A DNA stretch of 57,084 bases from CAZTAO01 sp964611645 (GTDB lineage: Bacteria > Armatimonadota > UBA5829): positions 1 to 57,084 of the forward strand of contig CAZTAO010000026.1 in NCBI GenBank assembly GCA_964611645.1, read 5' to 3'. The position numbers and the translations under genes are program-made. Within the stretch, counting starts at the first letter, position 1. Each line of letters opens with the position of its first letter. This document shows, piece by piece, positions 16,794 through 24,643 of this stretch. The notes below the pieces were generated by a model that saw only the letters and a list, made by a program, of their open reading frames with translations, made no database searches and had not been told where the DNA came from.

Positions 16794-17630
16794 ATGGCAG
16801 ACGCATATATGGTTCGCTGTGACATCGAGGGCGCTACTGGAGTAGTCAGCTACGAGCAGGCAGAACCGGGCAAGGCAGAGTACGAATTCGGCCGTCGGAT
16901 GTTTATGTCCGATCTGGTCGCCCTTGTAGAGGGCCTCCACGCGGGTGGCGCGGAAGAGGTCTGGGTTTACGACGAGCACTACTACGGCCGCAACATCGAC
17001 CTGGCTCAGTTGGACGCGTGCGCCAGGGTTATATGCGGCAAGCCGCCATATCGGATGGACTGGGCAGGCGGGCTAGACGCCAGTTTCCTGGGCATGGCCC
17101 TATTGGGCTTCCACTCGAAAGCGGACACCCCTGGCGGACTCCTCCCGCACACCTATGAACTCGACATAAAGGACCTGCGCCTGAACGAAGTATCTGTCGG
17201 AGAGATCGGGATGGAGGCAGCTATCGCCGGAGACTACAATGTGCAGACCCAGTTGGTAGTCGGTGACTCTGCAGGAGTGGCGGAGGCGGAAGCGCTGATC
17301 CCTGGAGTGGCTTCAGTAGTAGTCAAGCAATCGATTGGCGAGACCGGCGCGGTCTGCTATCCGTCAAGCGCAACAGCCAAACAGATACATCGAATGGCAA
17401 CCGAGCTAGTTCAGAACCCACCAAGGGTAAGCCCGTTCCGCTTAGGAGACAAGGTTGAGCTGGCTGTTGCCCTTAGAGAAGGTCCCTACCTGAATTCGTG
17501 CCGGGAGTTGTTCTCTCCGTCGTTCTCCGGCGGCGACACCATCGTAATCAAAGGCCGCAGCGCGACGGATGTGTGGTCGCAGTACTGGAGCATGAAACTC
17601 CAGGCGCAGGCCACAATGCGCAAAGACTAG
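16794..17630 (+). CDS. M55-family D-aminopeptidase (DppA-like)
   Basis: 278 residues, the length of Bacillus subtilis DppA (274), a zinc D-aminopeptidase that hydrolyses D-Ala-containing peptides. The family's metal ligands are all visible in order: Asp and Glu in CDIEGATGV, His in YDEHYYGRN, His in LGFHSKADTPGG, and Glu in LNEVSVGEIGME. Start ATG 16794 follows GGAGGG, 17 bases after the dehydrogenase. In other bacteria it accompanies dipeptide transporters and peptidoglycan recycling; here it is the third gene of a catabolic operon. This suggests a substrate with an amino-acyl or D-amino-acid part, which is inference. Confidence 0.85.
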   Translation: MADAYMVRCDIEGATGVVSYEQAEPGKAEYEFGRRMFMSDLVALVEGLHAGGAEEVWVYDEHYYGRNIDLAQLDACARVICGKPPYRMDWAGGLDASFLGMALLGFHSKADTPGGLLPHTYELDIKDLRLNEVSVGEIGMEAAIAGDYNVQTQLVVGDSAGVAEAEALIPGVASVVVKQSIGETGAVCYPSSATAKQIHRMATELVQNPPRVSPFRLGDKVELAVALREGPYLNSCRELFSPSFSGGDTIVIKGRSATDVWSQYWSMKLQAQATMRKD

Positions 17631-17652
17631 CCATCGGAAGGAACTGTTCTGA

Positions 17653-18561
17653 ATGAAATGTAACATCCGGGAATATGCACGTGTCGGACTGAGCCATCAC
17701 TTGCTTTACCCCGATACCCTATGGGACCCTGCGGAACACGCCAGAACGCTCATCGACTTCTCCCATCGAGACGACATCGAGACATTCGATTGCTGCGTTC
17801 CATACGGAGACGATCTGCGCGCCCAGGTGGCGTCGGCACTGAGGAACTGCGGCAAGGAAGTCGTCTGCGCGATGCACCTGTTTCCTCTACGCAAGATATC
17901 CCTTGGGAGCACTTACCCCCCCGAGCAGTCGCTCACTCGGCTGATCCAGGCAGATCAGGCCAAGGTTGTGGGAGACTGCGGGGCAATTGGGTACGTGGTG
18001 GCTTCCGGGATAGACGGCCCCGCGGAGGAACGCGAAGCGTGGAAGCGAAGCATGACCGATTTCTGCAGGTGGATGTCGGGCGAACTGAAACCATACGGAG
18101 CCACGGCGCTGCTTGAGCCGTTCGACAGATTCTTCGACAAGAAGTTCCTCTATGGCTCGAGCGAGGAATGCGTAGAGCTGGTCGAGGAAGTGCAAAAGAC
18201 CAACGACAACTTCGCCATAGAGCTCGATATGGCCCACGTGCCGATGATGGGAGAGACGTTTGAACACGCCATCAAGACCTGCGCGCCGTACATATACAGA
18301 GTCCATCTTGGAAACTGCGTGACCGGGGACACCAATCATCGGTTCTACGGCGACCAGCACCCGCCTATAGGTATACAGGGTGGAGACATAGATGTACCGG
18401 AACTGGCAGAGATCCTCGGCCTATTGGTTGGAACTGGTTATCTGGACAAAGACAAGCGCGGCTCACTGATCATTGAAGTGCAGCCGTTCCCTGGATTGAG
18501 CGTCGAGGAAACGGTCGCGGACCAGTTCGACAGACTTGACCGCGCGTGGGCGCAGGCATAA
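17653..18561 (+). CDS. Sugar phosphate isomerase/epimerase-like TIM barrel
   Basis: 302 residues of the xylose-isomerase-like/AP-endonuclease-2 superfamily. The metal-binding residues typical of the fold appear at strand ends: Glu in ATALLEPFDRFFD, Asp and His in IELDMAHVPMM, His in YRVHLGNC, and Glu in SLIIEVQPFPG. Family members include hydroxypyruvate isomerase, tagatose epimerase and inosose dehydratase, and cannot be separated by eye. AAGGAA precedes the ATG. It lies 22 bases after the M55 gene and 67 before the cyclase gene, in the same operon. Confidence 0.8.
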   Translation: MKCNIREYARVGLSHHLLYPDTLWDPAEHARTLIDFSHRDDIETFDCCVPYGDDLRAQVASALRNCGKEVVCAMHLFPLRKISLGSTYPPEQSLTRLIQADQAKVVGDCGAIGYVVASGIDGPAEEREAWKRSMTDFCRWMSGELKPYGATALLEPFDRFFDKKFLYGSSEECVELVEEVQKTNDNFAIELDMAHVPMMGETFEHAIKTCAPYIYRVHLGNCVTGDTNHRFYGDQHPPIGIQGGDIDVPELAEILGLLVGTGYLDKDKRGSLIIEVQPFPGLSVEETVADQFDRLDRAWAQA

Positions 18562-18628
18562 CAATCACTGACTCGTATATCAGTTCAACAAACAATGCGC
18601 CGCTCCGGCGAGCGCAGGAGGATGCAGG

Positions 18629-19300
18629 ATGATAGAGGAACTAGCCGGCTATAGAGTTGTCGATCTTACTAAGCGGATCGTACCGGGCGAGATGGGGCGA
18701 AGATGCGAGGTGCGCATAAACCACTCCGACCGCACCGATGACTATAACTGCGATGTCGATATTATGAGCCACCTGGGAACCCACGTGGAAGCTCCCATGC
18801 ACTTCAATCTGGACTGGAAGGATGTTTCGGACCTCCCGGCCAGCGCTTACATGGGACGCTGCGTCATGCTCAAGATAACGGATATCGAGCCGTTCGGGAA
18901 GATAACCGCCCAACACATGGACAAGGCCGCAGCGGGACGTGTCCGCAAAGGCGACATCGTTATCGTTGACACGCCGTATCACCTGCCGCCGTTCAGCTAT
19001 CCCGAGAAGGAGATCAGGCCGTACGTGAATGCGGAGATGGGTCAGTGGCTGGTCGACAAGGGCGTCAAGTGCATCGGTTTCTCGGACAGCGTTGATATTG
19101 AGACCAACATCCCCGAGTTCCAGGATTTCCATCGCGTGACTATGGCCCACGACATAACGTTTGTCGAGGTCATGGAGAACCTTGACGAACTCACACAGGA
19201 TATCTTCTTCTTCATGGCGATCCCACTGCCGTTCAAGGGGCTGGACTCGTGCCCGGTGCGCGCGATCGCCATAGAGGGGCTTCCCGGATTCGACGCCTGA
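18629..19300 (+). CDS. Cyclase-family hydrolase (kynurenine formamidase-like)
   Basis: 223 residues of the putative cyclase family, metal-dependent hydrolases of amides and lactams that include KynB and isatin hydrolase. The metal motif is HLGTHVEAPMHF, the family's HxGTHxDxPxH with Glu in place of the usual Asp. DFHRVTMAHDITFVEVMENLDEL near the C-terminus carries the second histidine and glutamate. AGGAGG lies 8 bases before the ATG. As the last gene of the aldolase operon it probably opens or deformylates an intermediate. No tryptophan-pathway genes are nearby, so KynB itself is unlikely. Confidence 0.82.
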   Translation: MIEELAGYRVVDLTKRIVPGEMGRRCEVRINHSDRTDDYNCDVDIMSHLGTHVEAPMHFNLDWKDVSDLPASAYMGRCVMLKITDIEPFGKITAQHMDKAAAGRVRKGDIVIVDTPYHLPPFSYPEKEIRPYVNAEMGQWLVDKGVKCIGFSDSVDIETNIPEFQDFHRVTMAHDITFVEVMENLDELTQDIFFFMAIPLPFKGLDSCPVRAIAIEGLPGFDA

Positions 19301-19359
19301 GTGCGACGAATATAGACGTGATCTCGCAGTTCAAAGTCTGATGTTGATAGAGTCCAACA

Positions 19360-19401
19360 CGCGCTCCAGGAAGTCAGCCCCACTTGGGCTCGTGGAGGGC
19401 G
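19360..19401 (+). other. Structured intergenic element before the sugar-binding lipoprotein
   Basis: The outer stem pairs CGCGCTCCA (19360-19368) with TGGAGGGCG (19393-19401), one mismatch. The inner stem is AGCCC-CACTT-GGGCT (19376-19390). No U-run follows. It could stabilise or regulate the downstream transcript, or end the upstream operon weakly. Confidence 0.35.
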
Positions 19402-19420
19402 TTCATAGAGGAGCGCTGAG

Positions 19421-20740
19421 ATGAAGAAACTTGCTATATGCGCATTACTGACTATTGCCGTTGGGGTAATATGCCTGACGTCGGGCTGCGCGCGCAAGTA
19501 CGGCCCCAATACGGTAGTGCTGACCACGGATGACCTCATCTACACCAGGGATGCCTACAAGAACGCCATCAAGCGCTTCGAGGACAAACACCCCGGCTGG
19601 AAGGTGCGCCACATCGAGATCGGCGGCGACCCGTATCAGAAGCTGCTGACGATGTTCGCCGGCAATAGCGATCCGGACGTGCTGTGGCTTGGCCAGGGTT
19701 TGGGCGTCTTCGCCGGGAAAGGCCTGCTGGCCGATCTTCAGCCGCTCATCGACAACGACCCCGTGGCCAAGAAACTGGTTTCCCAACTGCACCCCAAGGT
19801 GGTGGCCGCATATCGCAGGGGCAAAGCGCTCTACGGGCTGCCGTTCGGTGTGAACACGCAGTTCCTGGCATACAACAAGGACGTCTTTGACCGAGGCGGA
19901 GTGGCCTACCCTAACGACAAATGGACGCGCAAGGACGTCTACGAAGCTGCCAGGAAGCTGACGTTCCGAGACCCGAAGAACCCCAAGAAGGTACTGGTGT
20001 ACGGCCTGCTGAATGCGCCCCACCCCTTCGCATTCGGTGTCGACTTCCTTTCCCAGGACGGCAAGCGGGTTGTGATAGACACAGAGAGCCGCACTCAGAC
20101 CGCGAGCTACCTGCAGTTCCTGTGGGATATCACCAACGGCAGGGACAAATATGGCAACGATATCAAGGTGAGCCCGAACCAGGACCTGGAAAAGACAATG
20201 GGCATGAACGTGCTGATTGCATTCTCGACGGGCAGAGCTGCAATGACCGCGCTGGAGGACTACAGCATTCAGGACGTCCGTACGTATTCAGAGGCAGGAG
20301 CCAACTGGGACCTGGCGCTTGTTCCCCCGATGAGTGATAAAGAGAGGCGCACCTGGGCCAGCACGTCGGGCTACTGCATCTCCAATCGCAGCAAACACAA
20401 GAAGATGGCATTCGAGATGCTCAAGGAACTCGCCTCGCCTGAATTCCAGCGTGAGATCTATCCGCAGGCCTTGCCTGCCAACATGAACACGATGAAAGAG
20501 GTCGTCCTGGCTGACAAGCAGCTTCCGCCAAATGCAGCCAAAACGATGATCGAGTCCATGAAATACATACGTGTTGCGCCCAGAATAGCCAAGTTCTTCG
20601 AGGCCGATAACATCTGGAACGATAATGCCGGTAAGTTCTGGGTCATGGATCCCGATTCTACCCAGGAGGAGCTGACAGCCAAGATCAACGAGGTGCTTGA
20701 GAAGACCCAGAAGGACCTCCAGCCCGTTGTGGACAAGTAG
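19421..20740 (+). CDS. ABC-type sugar-binding lipoprotein (family 1)
   Basis: A 439-residue extracellular solute-binding protein. The N-terminus is a lipoprotein signal with lipobox LTSGC, so Cys23 is the predicted lipidated residue. The mature part matches maltose/glycerol-3-phosphate-type binding proteins: TDDLIYTRDAYKNAIKRFEDKHPGWKV at the start, PDVLWLGQGLGVFA, YGLPFGVNTQFLAYNKDVFDRGG and the C-terminal lobe WASTSGYCISNRSKHKKMAFEMLKEL. GAGGAG precedes the ATG. Permease and ATPase genes are missing on both sides. It either uses a shared transporter encoded elsewhere or acts as a sensor. Its place after the aldolase operon suggests it captures the substrate of that pathway. Confidence 0.88.
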   Translation: MKKLAICALLTIAVGVICLTSGCARKYGPNTVVLTTDDLIYTRDAYKNAIKRFEDKHPGWKVRHIEIGGDPYQKLLTMFAGNSDPDVLWLGQGLGVFAGKGLLADLQPLIDNDPVAKKLVSQLHPKVVAAYRRGKALYGLPFGVNTQFLAYNKDVFDRGGVAYPNDKWTRKDVYEAARKLTFRDPKNPKKVLVYGLLNAPHPFAFGVDFLSQDGKRVVIDTESRTQTASYLQFLWDITNGRDKYGNDIKVSPNQDLEKTMGMNVLIAFSTGRAAMTALEDYSIQDVRTYSEAGANWDLALVPPMSDKERRTWASTSGYCISNRSKHKKMAFEMLKELASPEFQREIYPQALPANMNTMKEVVLADKQLPPNAAKTMIESMKYIRVAPRIAKFFEADNIWNDNAGKFWVMDPDSTQEELTAKINEVLEKTQKDLQPVVDK

Positions 20741-20763
20741 GCGAGGCTCCACCGGAGAGCTAA

Positions 20764-21141
20764 CTACATAGCCTTGTTCACTATGTCGCTTAACGACACC
20801 ACGCCGAGCAGGCTATGGTCGCCGATGACCGGCGCACGTGAGAGCTTGTGGTTGGCCAGCAGACGCGCCACGTATTTGACGTCGAGATTGGGGTTCACCA
20901 CCACAAGTGGCTTGGACATGATCTCGTAGACCTTTACGTCGTCAGGATCAAGGCCTTTGGCTGCCACATAGTATACAAGGTCCCGCTGGGTGATCAGCCC
21001 GTAGGCATCGTCATCCGTGCGACGCTCCACAATGAGGCTCCGGACCTTGTTCTCTTTCATCAACTTCACAGCCTCCGCGGCTGTGGCCATGCCACTAATC
21101 ATTACAACCTCGGTAGTCATTATGTCCTTTGCACGCGGCAT
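20764..21141 (-). CDS. Two-CBS-domain protein
   Basis: 125 residues made only of a CBS pair (Bateman module). CBS1 covers about 5-60 (DIMTTEVVMISGMATAAEAVKLM through LIVERRTDDDAYGLITQRDLV) and CBS2 about 68-125 (EIMSKPLVVVNPNLDVKYVARLLANHKLSRAPVIG through GVVSLSDIV). Such modules bind adenine nucleotides and regulate partner enzymes or channels. No effector domain is fused and no obvious partner is adjacent. It is convergent with the sugar-binding lipoprotein gene, 23 bases apart, and divergent from the acyltransferase gene. Confidence 0.88.
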   Translation of the reverse strand: MPRAKDIMTTEVVMISGMATAAEAVKLMKENKVRSLIVERRTDDDAYGLITQRDLVYYVAAKGLDPDDVKVYEIMSKPLVVVNPNLDVKYVARLLANHKLSRAPVIGDHSLLGVVSLSDIVNKAM

Positions 21142-21309
21142 TGCACTCGTCCTCCTGTCGTGTATTTGCCTCGCCAGGGCAGCAGCCTGTTGCAGACTCC
21201 AGGATATGGTAGGTTACCCATGAGTATTGGCTCACAAACAACCCATCGGGATTGACCGCCAACTCCAACATGCCCTACAATACTGCAACACAATATCCTT
21301 GGAGGCCCT

Positions 21310-22569
21310 ATGCCACGCGTACAATCACTGGACGTCCTCGTCACCAACCTTGGGCTAGAGAACATCCCTCAGACCTGGCAGGCAGGCTGGGATGAATCAC
21401 AAAGTGCGTCGCCGGAGTGTTTGCGGGAGTACCTCAACAACGCATTTGAAGCTGATATTCAGGCGCTGGTGCCAATATGCCCCGACGCTTTGGACGCCCT
21501 GGCGCGGGTCGCGAAAGCGATTGCATCGGACGAGGACCTGCTGGCCCTGCTTCGCCTCTGGCATCATCTGATCTTCCACTCGTCGCAGGTTCCGGGCTTC
21601 GAGATAGCCGACTGGCCTCTTCCTGCCGAGCGCCTTGGCGATATGGCTGCGCAGTTCTCATCCGTCGCGCTTCTCACGGGAGTCAGGCACGTCTACTCAA
21701 TGCACGACTCCCTGTGGATCCCGCCGGAGGTTACTTCACACACTCTGTCCGATATAGACATCTGGCTCCGAGACTATCACGACAAGAACGGGAAGTGGGG
21801 TATGGAGCAAGCCGGCTGGATGCTTCTGCACTTCACCGGAAGGCTCTTCTGGCTGGGCAGGCTACAGTTCAGAGCGGAGAAGTTCGGCCCGCACCTGCGA
21901 GCATATCGCAACAAAACCACCGGCAAAGTGCAGGCTTTGCTCCAAACGGGAGTGAGAGTCAGACGCGACGGACAGATCGACGGCTCCGACGGCATCTGCG
22001 ACAGCGACGCGTGGACTGCTGAACTGTCAGCCGGTGAGGACGTCATCCGAGGCTATCCGGTCTCGTGTCTCGGATCAGTCTACAGCGACCAAGTCGAACT
22101 CGTCGCTGAAGACTGGCGGCAGGTTCTTGCGCCGGGCAACGCCATTCTTGAGGTCCACATACCGGCGAGCGGCAAGATGGATTTCGACGAGTGCGGAGCG
22201 GCGTTTCGGTCTGCGGTGGAGTTCTACCACCGGCATCTTTCCGGCTACGACTTTGCAGCATTCACCTGCATCTCGTGGCTGCTCGATCCGCAACTGGAGG
22301 CATTGCTGCCCGCGCAGTCCAACATAGTGAGATTCTTGAGCGAATACTACCTGTTTCCAGTTGCGTCCGATGACAGCCAGACGTTCATCCGGGTGTTTGG
22401 CGAGAAACCCACTGATCTCTCCTCAGCCCCGCGCGACACCGGCCTTCGCAGAGCCATCCTCGACTACACACTGGCAGGGAATCGGCTGCGGATGGGCGGT
22501 GGGTTCATACTGACGGATGACCTCGACTGGGGCCACACGCCTTACCGGGAATGCCGCGCGAACATATAG
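21310..22569 (+). CDS. Acyltransferase-like protein (NAT_N/GNAT_C type)
   Basis: 419 residues resembling the 'acyltransferase domain-containing protein' group of Firmicutes and related bacteria, with a helical N-terminal half and a GNAT-like C-terminal half. The recognisable C-terminal block is ILEVHIPASGKMDFDECG, FYHRHLSGYDFAAFTCISWLLDPQLEALLPAQSNIVRFLSEYYLFPV and FIRVFGE. The N-terminal part carries GRLFWLGRLQFRAEKFG. No catalytic residue assignment is possible by eye and the acceptor is unknown. It is alone between the divergent CBS gene and the secreted protein at 22662. ATG 21310 follows GGAGGC. Confidence 0.6.
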   Translation: MPRVQSLDVLVTNLGLENIPQTWQAGWDESQSASPECLREYLNNAFEADIQALVPICPDALDALARVAKAIASDEDLLALLRLWHHLIFHSSQVPGFEIADWPLPAERLGDMAAQFSSVALLTGVRHVYSMHDSLWIPPEVTSHTLSDIDIWLRDYHDKNGKWGMEQAGWMLLHFTGRLFWLGRLQFRAEKFGPHLRAYRNKTTGKVQALLQTGVRVRRDGQIDGSDGICDSDAWTAELSAGEDVIRGYPVSCLGSVYSDQVELVAEDWRQVLAPGNAILEVHIPASGKMDFDECGAAFRSAVEFYHRHLSGYDFAAFTCISWLLDPQLEALLPAQSNIVRFLSEYYLFPVASDDSQTFIRVFGEKPTDLSSAPRDTGLRRAILDYTLAGNRLRMGGGFILTDDLDWGHTPYRECRANI

Positions 22570-22661
22570 TGTAAATACCTGTAACTTCTGTGCTGCAATC
22601 GGTGTCTAATGCTACAGTATTGGATAGAATTCCTCGGAAAGTGAAAGGAGCACACGTTACT

Positions 22662-23375
22662 ATGCGCAAACTCATCGCGTTTTCCGTCACCGCGATTCTG
22701 CTGCTCAGCCTTGCTGTTGCGGCAACTGCTCAGGATTCGGCCAAGATGGAGCAGGGCCTGACGATGATGGCCTCTCAGCTCGGTCTTTCAGATGCTCAGA
22801 AGCAGCAGGTCAGAGAGGCAGGAGCCGCCTTGTATGCTAGTGGCATGCAGATCAAGAACTCCTCGCTCTCCGACATTGAGAAGGGCCAGGCTGTGAAGTC
22901 CCTTGTGGACAACTCCATGCCCGCCATTGTGGCAATCTTCACCCCCGAACAGATAGACAAAGCCCTTGACCTTGGAGCAGCTTATCTCAAGCTCGCCGAT
23001 GCCAAGCCTGTCTACAAAGTAGGCGACAAGGCTGCTCAGGCGGCGGCTAAGGCCGGTCTGAGCCAGGATCAGCAGAGAGCCATGGCTATGGGATTTGCGG
23101 CACATTGCGCAAAAGCCAAGACCATCATCAACGACTCCAGCTTGAGTCAAGAGGCTAAAAACGAGAAGCTGTGGGCGTTGCGCCAGCAGAATGCAATGGC
23201 AGCCGCGGCATTCCTCAAACCCGAACAGCAGACGATGGCCGGCCTGGTGCTGCAAGCCGGAATGGACTCCTACATGAAGTTCAGGGGTCTTCTGGGCGCC
23301 GCTCAGGGACAGAAACTCGACAATCTCGTCAGCGGAGCTTTCGCGATTGCCGAGCAGAAGGTAGTTTTCGAATAG
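22662..23375 (+). CDS. Periplasmic Spy/LTXXQ-like protein with an internal duplication
   Basis: 237 residues with a clear signal peptide (MRKLIAFSVTAILLLSLAVAATAQ). ATG 22662 is chosen because GAAAGGAG lies 11 bases upstream and the signal peptide begins there. The mature part is all-helical and built from two similar units of about 85 residues. Unit 1 begins LGLSDAQKQQVREAGAAL and has NSSLSDIEKGQAV and IFTPEQIDKALDLG. Unit 2 begins AGLSQDQQRAMAMGFAAH and has DSSLSQEAKNEKL and FLKPEQQTMAGLVLQAG. The L-PEQ and LS-xQ motifs recall the LTxxQ repeats of CpxP/Spy chaperones. A role in periplasmic chaperoning or stress sensing is inference. Confidence 0.6.
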   Translation: MRKLIAFSVTAILLLSLAVAATAQDSAKMEQGLTMMASQLGLSDAQKQQVREAGAALYASGMQIKNSSLSDIEKGQAVKSLVDNSMPAIVAIFTPEQIDKALDLGAAYLKLADAKPVYKVGDKAAQAAAKAGLSQDQQRAMAMGFAAHCAKAKTIINDSSLSQEAKNEKLWALRQQNAMAAAAFLKPEQQTMAGLVLQAGMDSYMKFRGLLGAAQGQKLDNLVSGAFAIAEQKVVFE

Positions 23376-23417
23376 ACGAATAACTGGGATTCCAGTTGAC
23401 TTGCCCCTCCTACCATC

Positions 23418-23446
23418 GAGCCCTCCCAAACCCCCTGGGAGGGCTC
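23418..23446. terminator. Bidirectional hairpin terminator between convergent genes
   Basis: GAGCCCTCCCA (23418-23428) and TGGGAGGGCTC (23436-23446) form a perfect 11-bp stem around AACCCCC. An outer CCAGTTG (23392-23398) / CAACTGG (23452-23458) pair encloses it. It lies between convergent genes ending at 23375 and 23480. There is no strong U-run. Confidence 0.55.
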
Positions 23447-23479
23447 AACCACAACTGGAGACCAGACCCGATCCAAACC

Positions 23480-24631
23480 CTAAGCGCTTTCCCTCCGGGC
23501 GCTATACCTCGCCTCGTCCAGAGCTGGGAACTTATAAGCGCTCGCCTGGAAGTCCTTGAACATACTCAGCGATACCGGCGTGTCGGCCTTGATTGCCGCA
23601 GTGGTAGTGGCCCCCGTAAGCTCATACACGTGCCACGGGTGGATGCCACCCTTGTTGCCGGGACGTTTGGCTATGATGTCTCCCTTTTGGACCTTGTGCC
23701 CAGCCGGCAGATCCCGAACCGCTACCAGGACTTTCCTGCGAAGGCTGTCCCACTCAGACATATTCCCTTCGTCATCAGTCACAAGAACATTCGATCCTAT
23801 GCCCAGCGACATCTCCGAGTATCGGACCTTGCGCACCATGCTCGCCAGGTTGCTGATGTCCACGGAGATGCTATTGTCCGGCACGTTCTCGCCGTGCGCC
23901 AGAAGGATGTGTTTCGAGATGAGAACAGGCTCTCTCGCCACAACCGTGTAGATGAGGAAGTCGCTGGTGGTGTGCTCGACGCAGCCAACCTCCACGCCCA
24001 GCCGCCCGAATGCGGCTTTGTAGGTATCCATCACCCGCAGGTTGGCGGTTGCGTAGCCGTACTCATCATCGCCCGTTTCCTGGGTGCTGTGGAGGATGAT
24101 TATCTGCGAACACCCGTTGTCCCGCAGCACTTTCACCGCGCCCTCGACCTCTGCAAGAGTGACATTGATGTCGTGCATAGTCACGGGAACGCCCAGTTTC
24201 GCCAGCTCCTCCAGATGCAGAGGATTGTTCACATCGTCGGAGTTGATGTTGACCATTGGAGACCCAAGCTCGCCGGCGAGCCGAATGCTGGGCAGGTCGA
24301 GCGGAGTGAGATAAAGAATGAGGCCAATCTCATCGGCATAGTCGAACAGAGTCCGCCACTCTTCCCTGGTCAGGGACTCGTGCTCCCAGACTTTGCGATC
24401 GTCCTCTTCGAATATGCCGCTGTCGGCCCAGAAATAGTCGTACGCGCTGGCGACGAACATGTCCGCGCCGTCGCAACCTGCCTCTTTGGCGCCAAGCATT
24501 AGCTTCTTCGCGGCGGTGTAGCTGCCCTGGTGCGCAACCCCGATCTCCGCCGTCAGGAAGATCGGAGCACCCTGACCGATCTGCCGGCCTTTGACCACTA
24601 TCGGTTCTCTCTTGTTCATTGCTACTGCCAT
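23480..24631 (-). CDS. NeuB-family synthase with C-terminal SAF domain
   Basis: 383 residues. The N-terminal two-thirds is the NeuB (sialic acid/N-acetylneuraminate synthase) TIM barrel, which condenses PEP with an N-acyl hexosamine: IFLTAEIGVAHQGSYTAAKKLMLGAKEAGCDGADMFVAS, then PMVNINSDDVNNPLHLEELAKLGVPV. The C-terminal part (about 300-365) is the antifreeze-like SAF domain: VLVAVRDLPAGHKVQKGDIIAKRPGNKGGIHPWHVYELTGATTTAAIKADTPVS. The usual KFQ and substrate residues are altered (DMFVASAYDYFW), and no NeuA, NeuC or epimerase is nearby. The product may be a nonulosonic acid or something else. The gene lies 12 bases after the secreted protein gene ending at 24644, in one operon. Confidence 0.78.
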   Translation of the reverse strand: MAVAMNKREPIVVKGRQIGQGAPIFLTAEIGVAHQGSYTAAKKLMLGAKEAGCDGADMFVASAYDYFWADSGIFEEDDRKVWEHESLTREEWRTLFDYADEIGLILYLTPLDLPSIRLAGELGSPMVNINSDDVNNPLHLEELAKLGVPVTMHDINVTLAEVEGAVKVLRDNGCSQIIILHSTQETGDDEYGYATANLRVMDTYKAAFGRLGVEVGCVEHTTSDFLIYTVVAREPVLISKHILLAHGENVPDNSISVDISNLASMVRKVRYSEMSLGIGSNVLVTDDEGNMSEWDSLRRKVLVAVRDLPAGHKVQKGDIIAKRPGNKGGIHPWHVYELTGATTTAAIKADTPVSLSMFKDFQASAYKFPALDEARYSARRESA

Positions 24632-24643
24632 TTCTCCTCGTGT

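Noticed and set aside
18629..19300. Kynurenine formamidase in tryptophan breakdown
   Set aside because: No kynureninase or tryptophan dioxygenase is nearby, and the context is a sugar/ketoacid operon; only the family is called.
23396..24502. 368-codon plus-strand frame opposite the NeuB-like gene
   Set aside because: It is a shadow of a gene with clear NeuB and SAF motifs, and it begins inside a terminator hairpin.
23480..24631. Sialic acid biosynthesis locus
   Set aside because: Only the NeuB-fold enzyme is present; CMP-sialate synthetase, epimerase and sialyltransferase are absent and the substrate motif differs.
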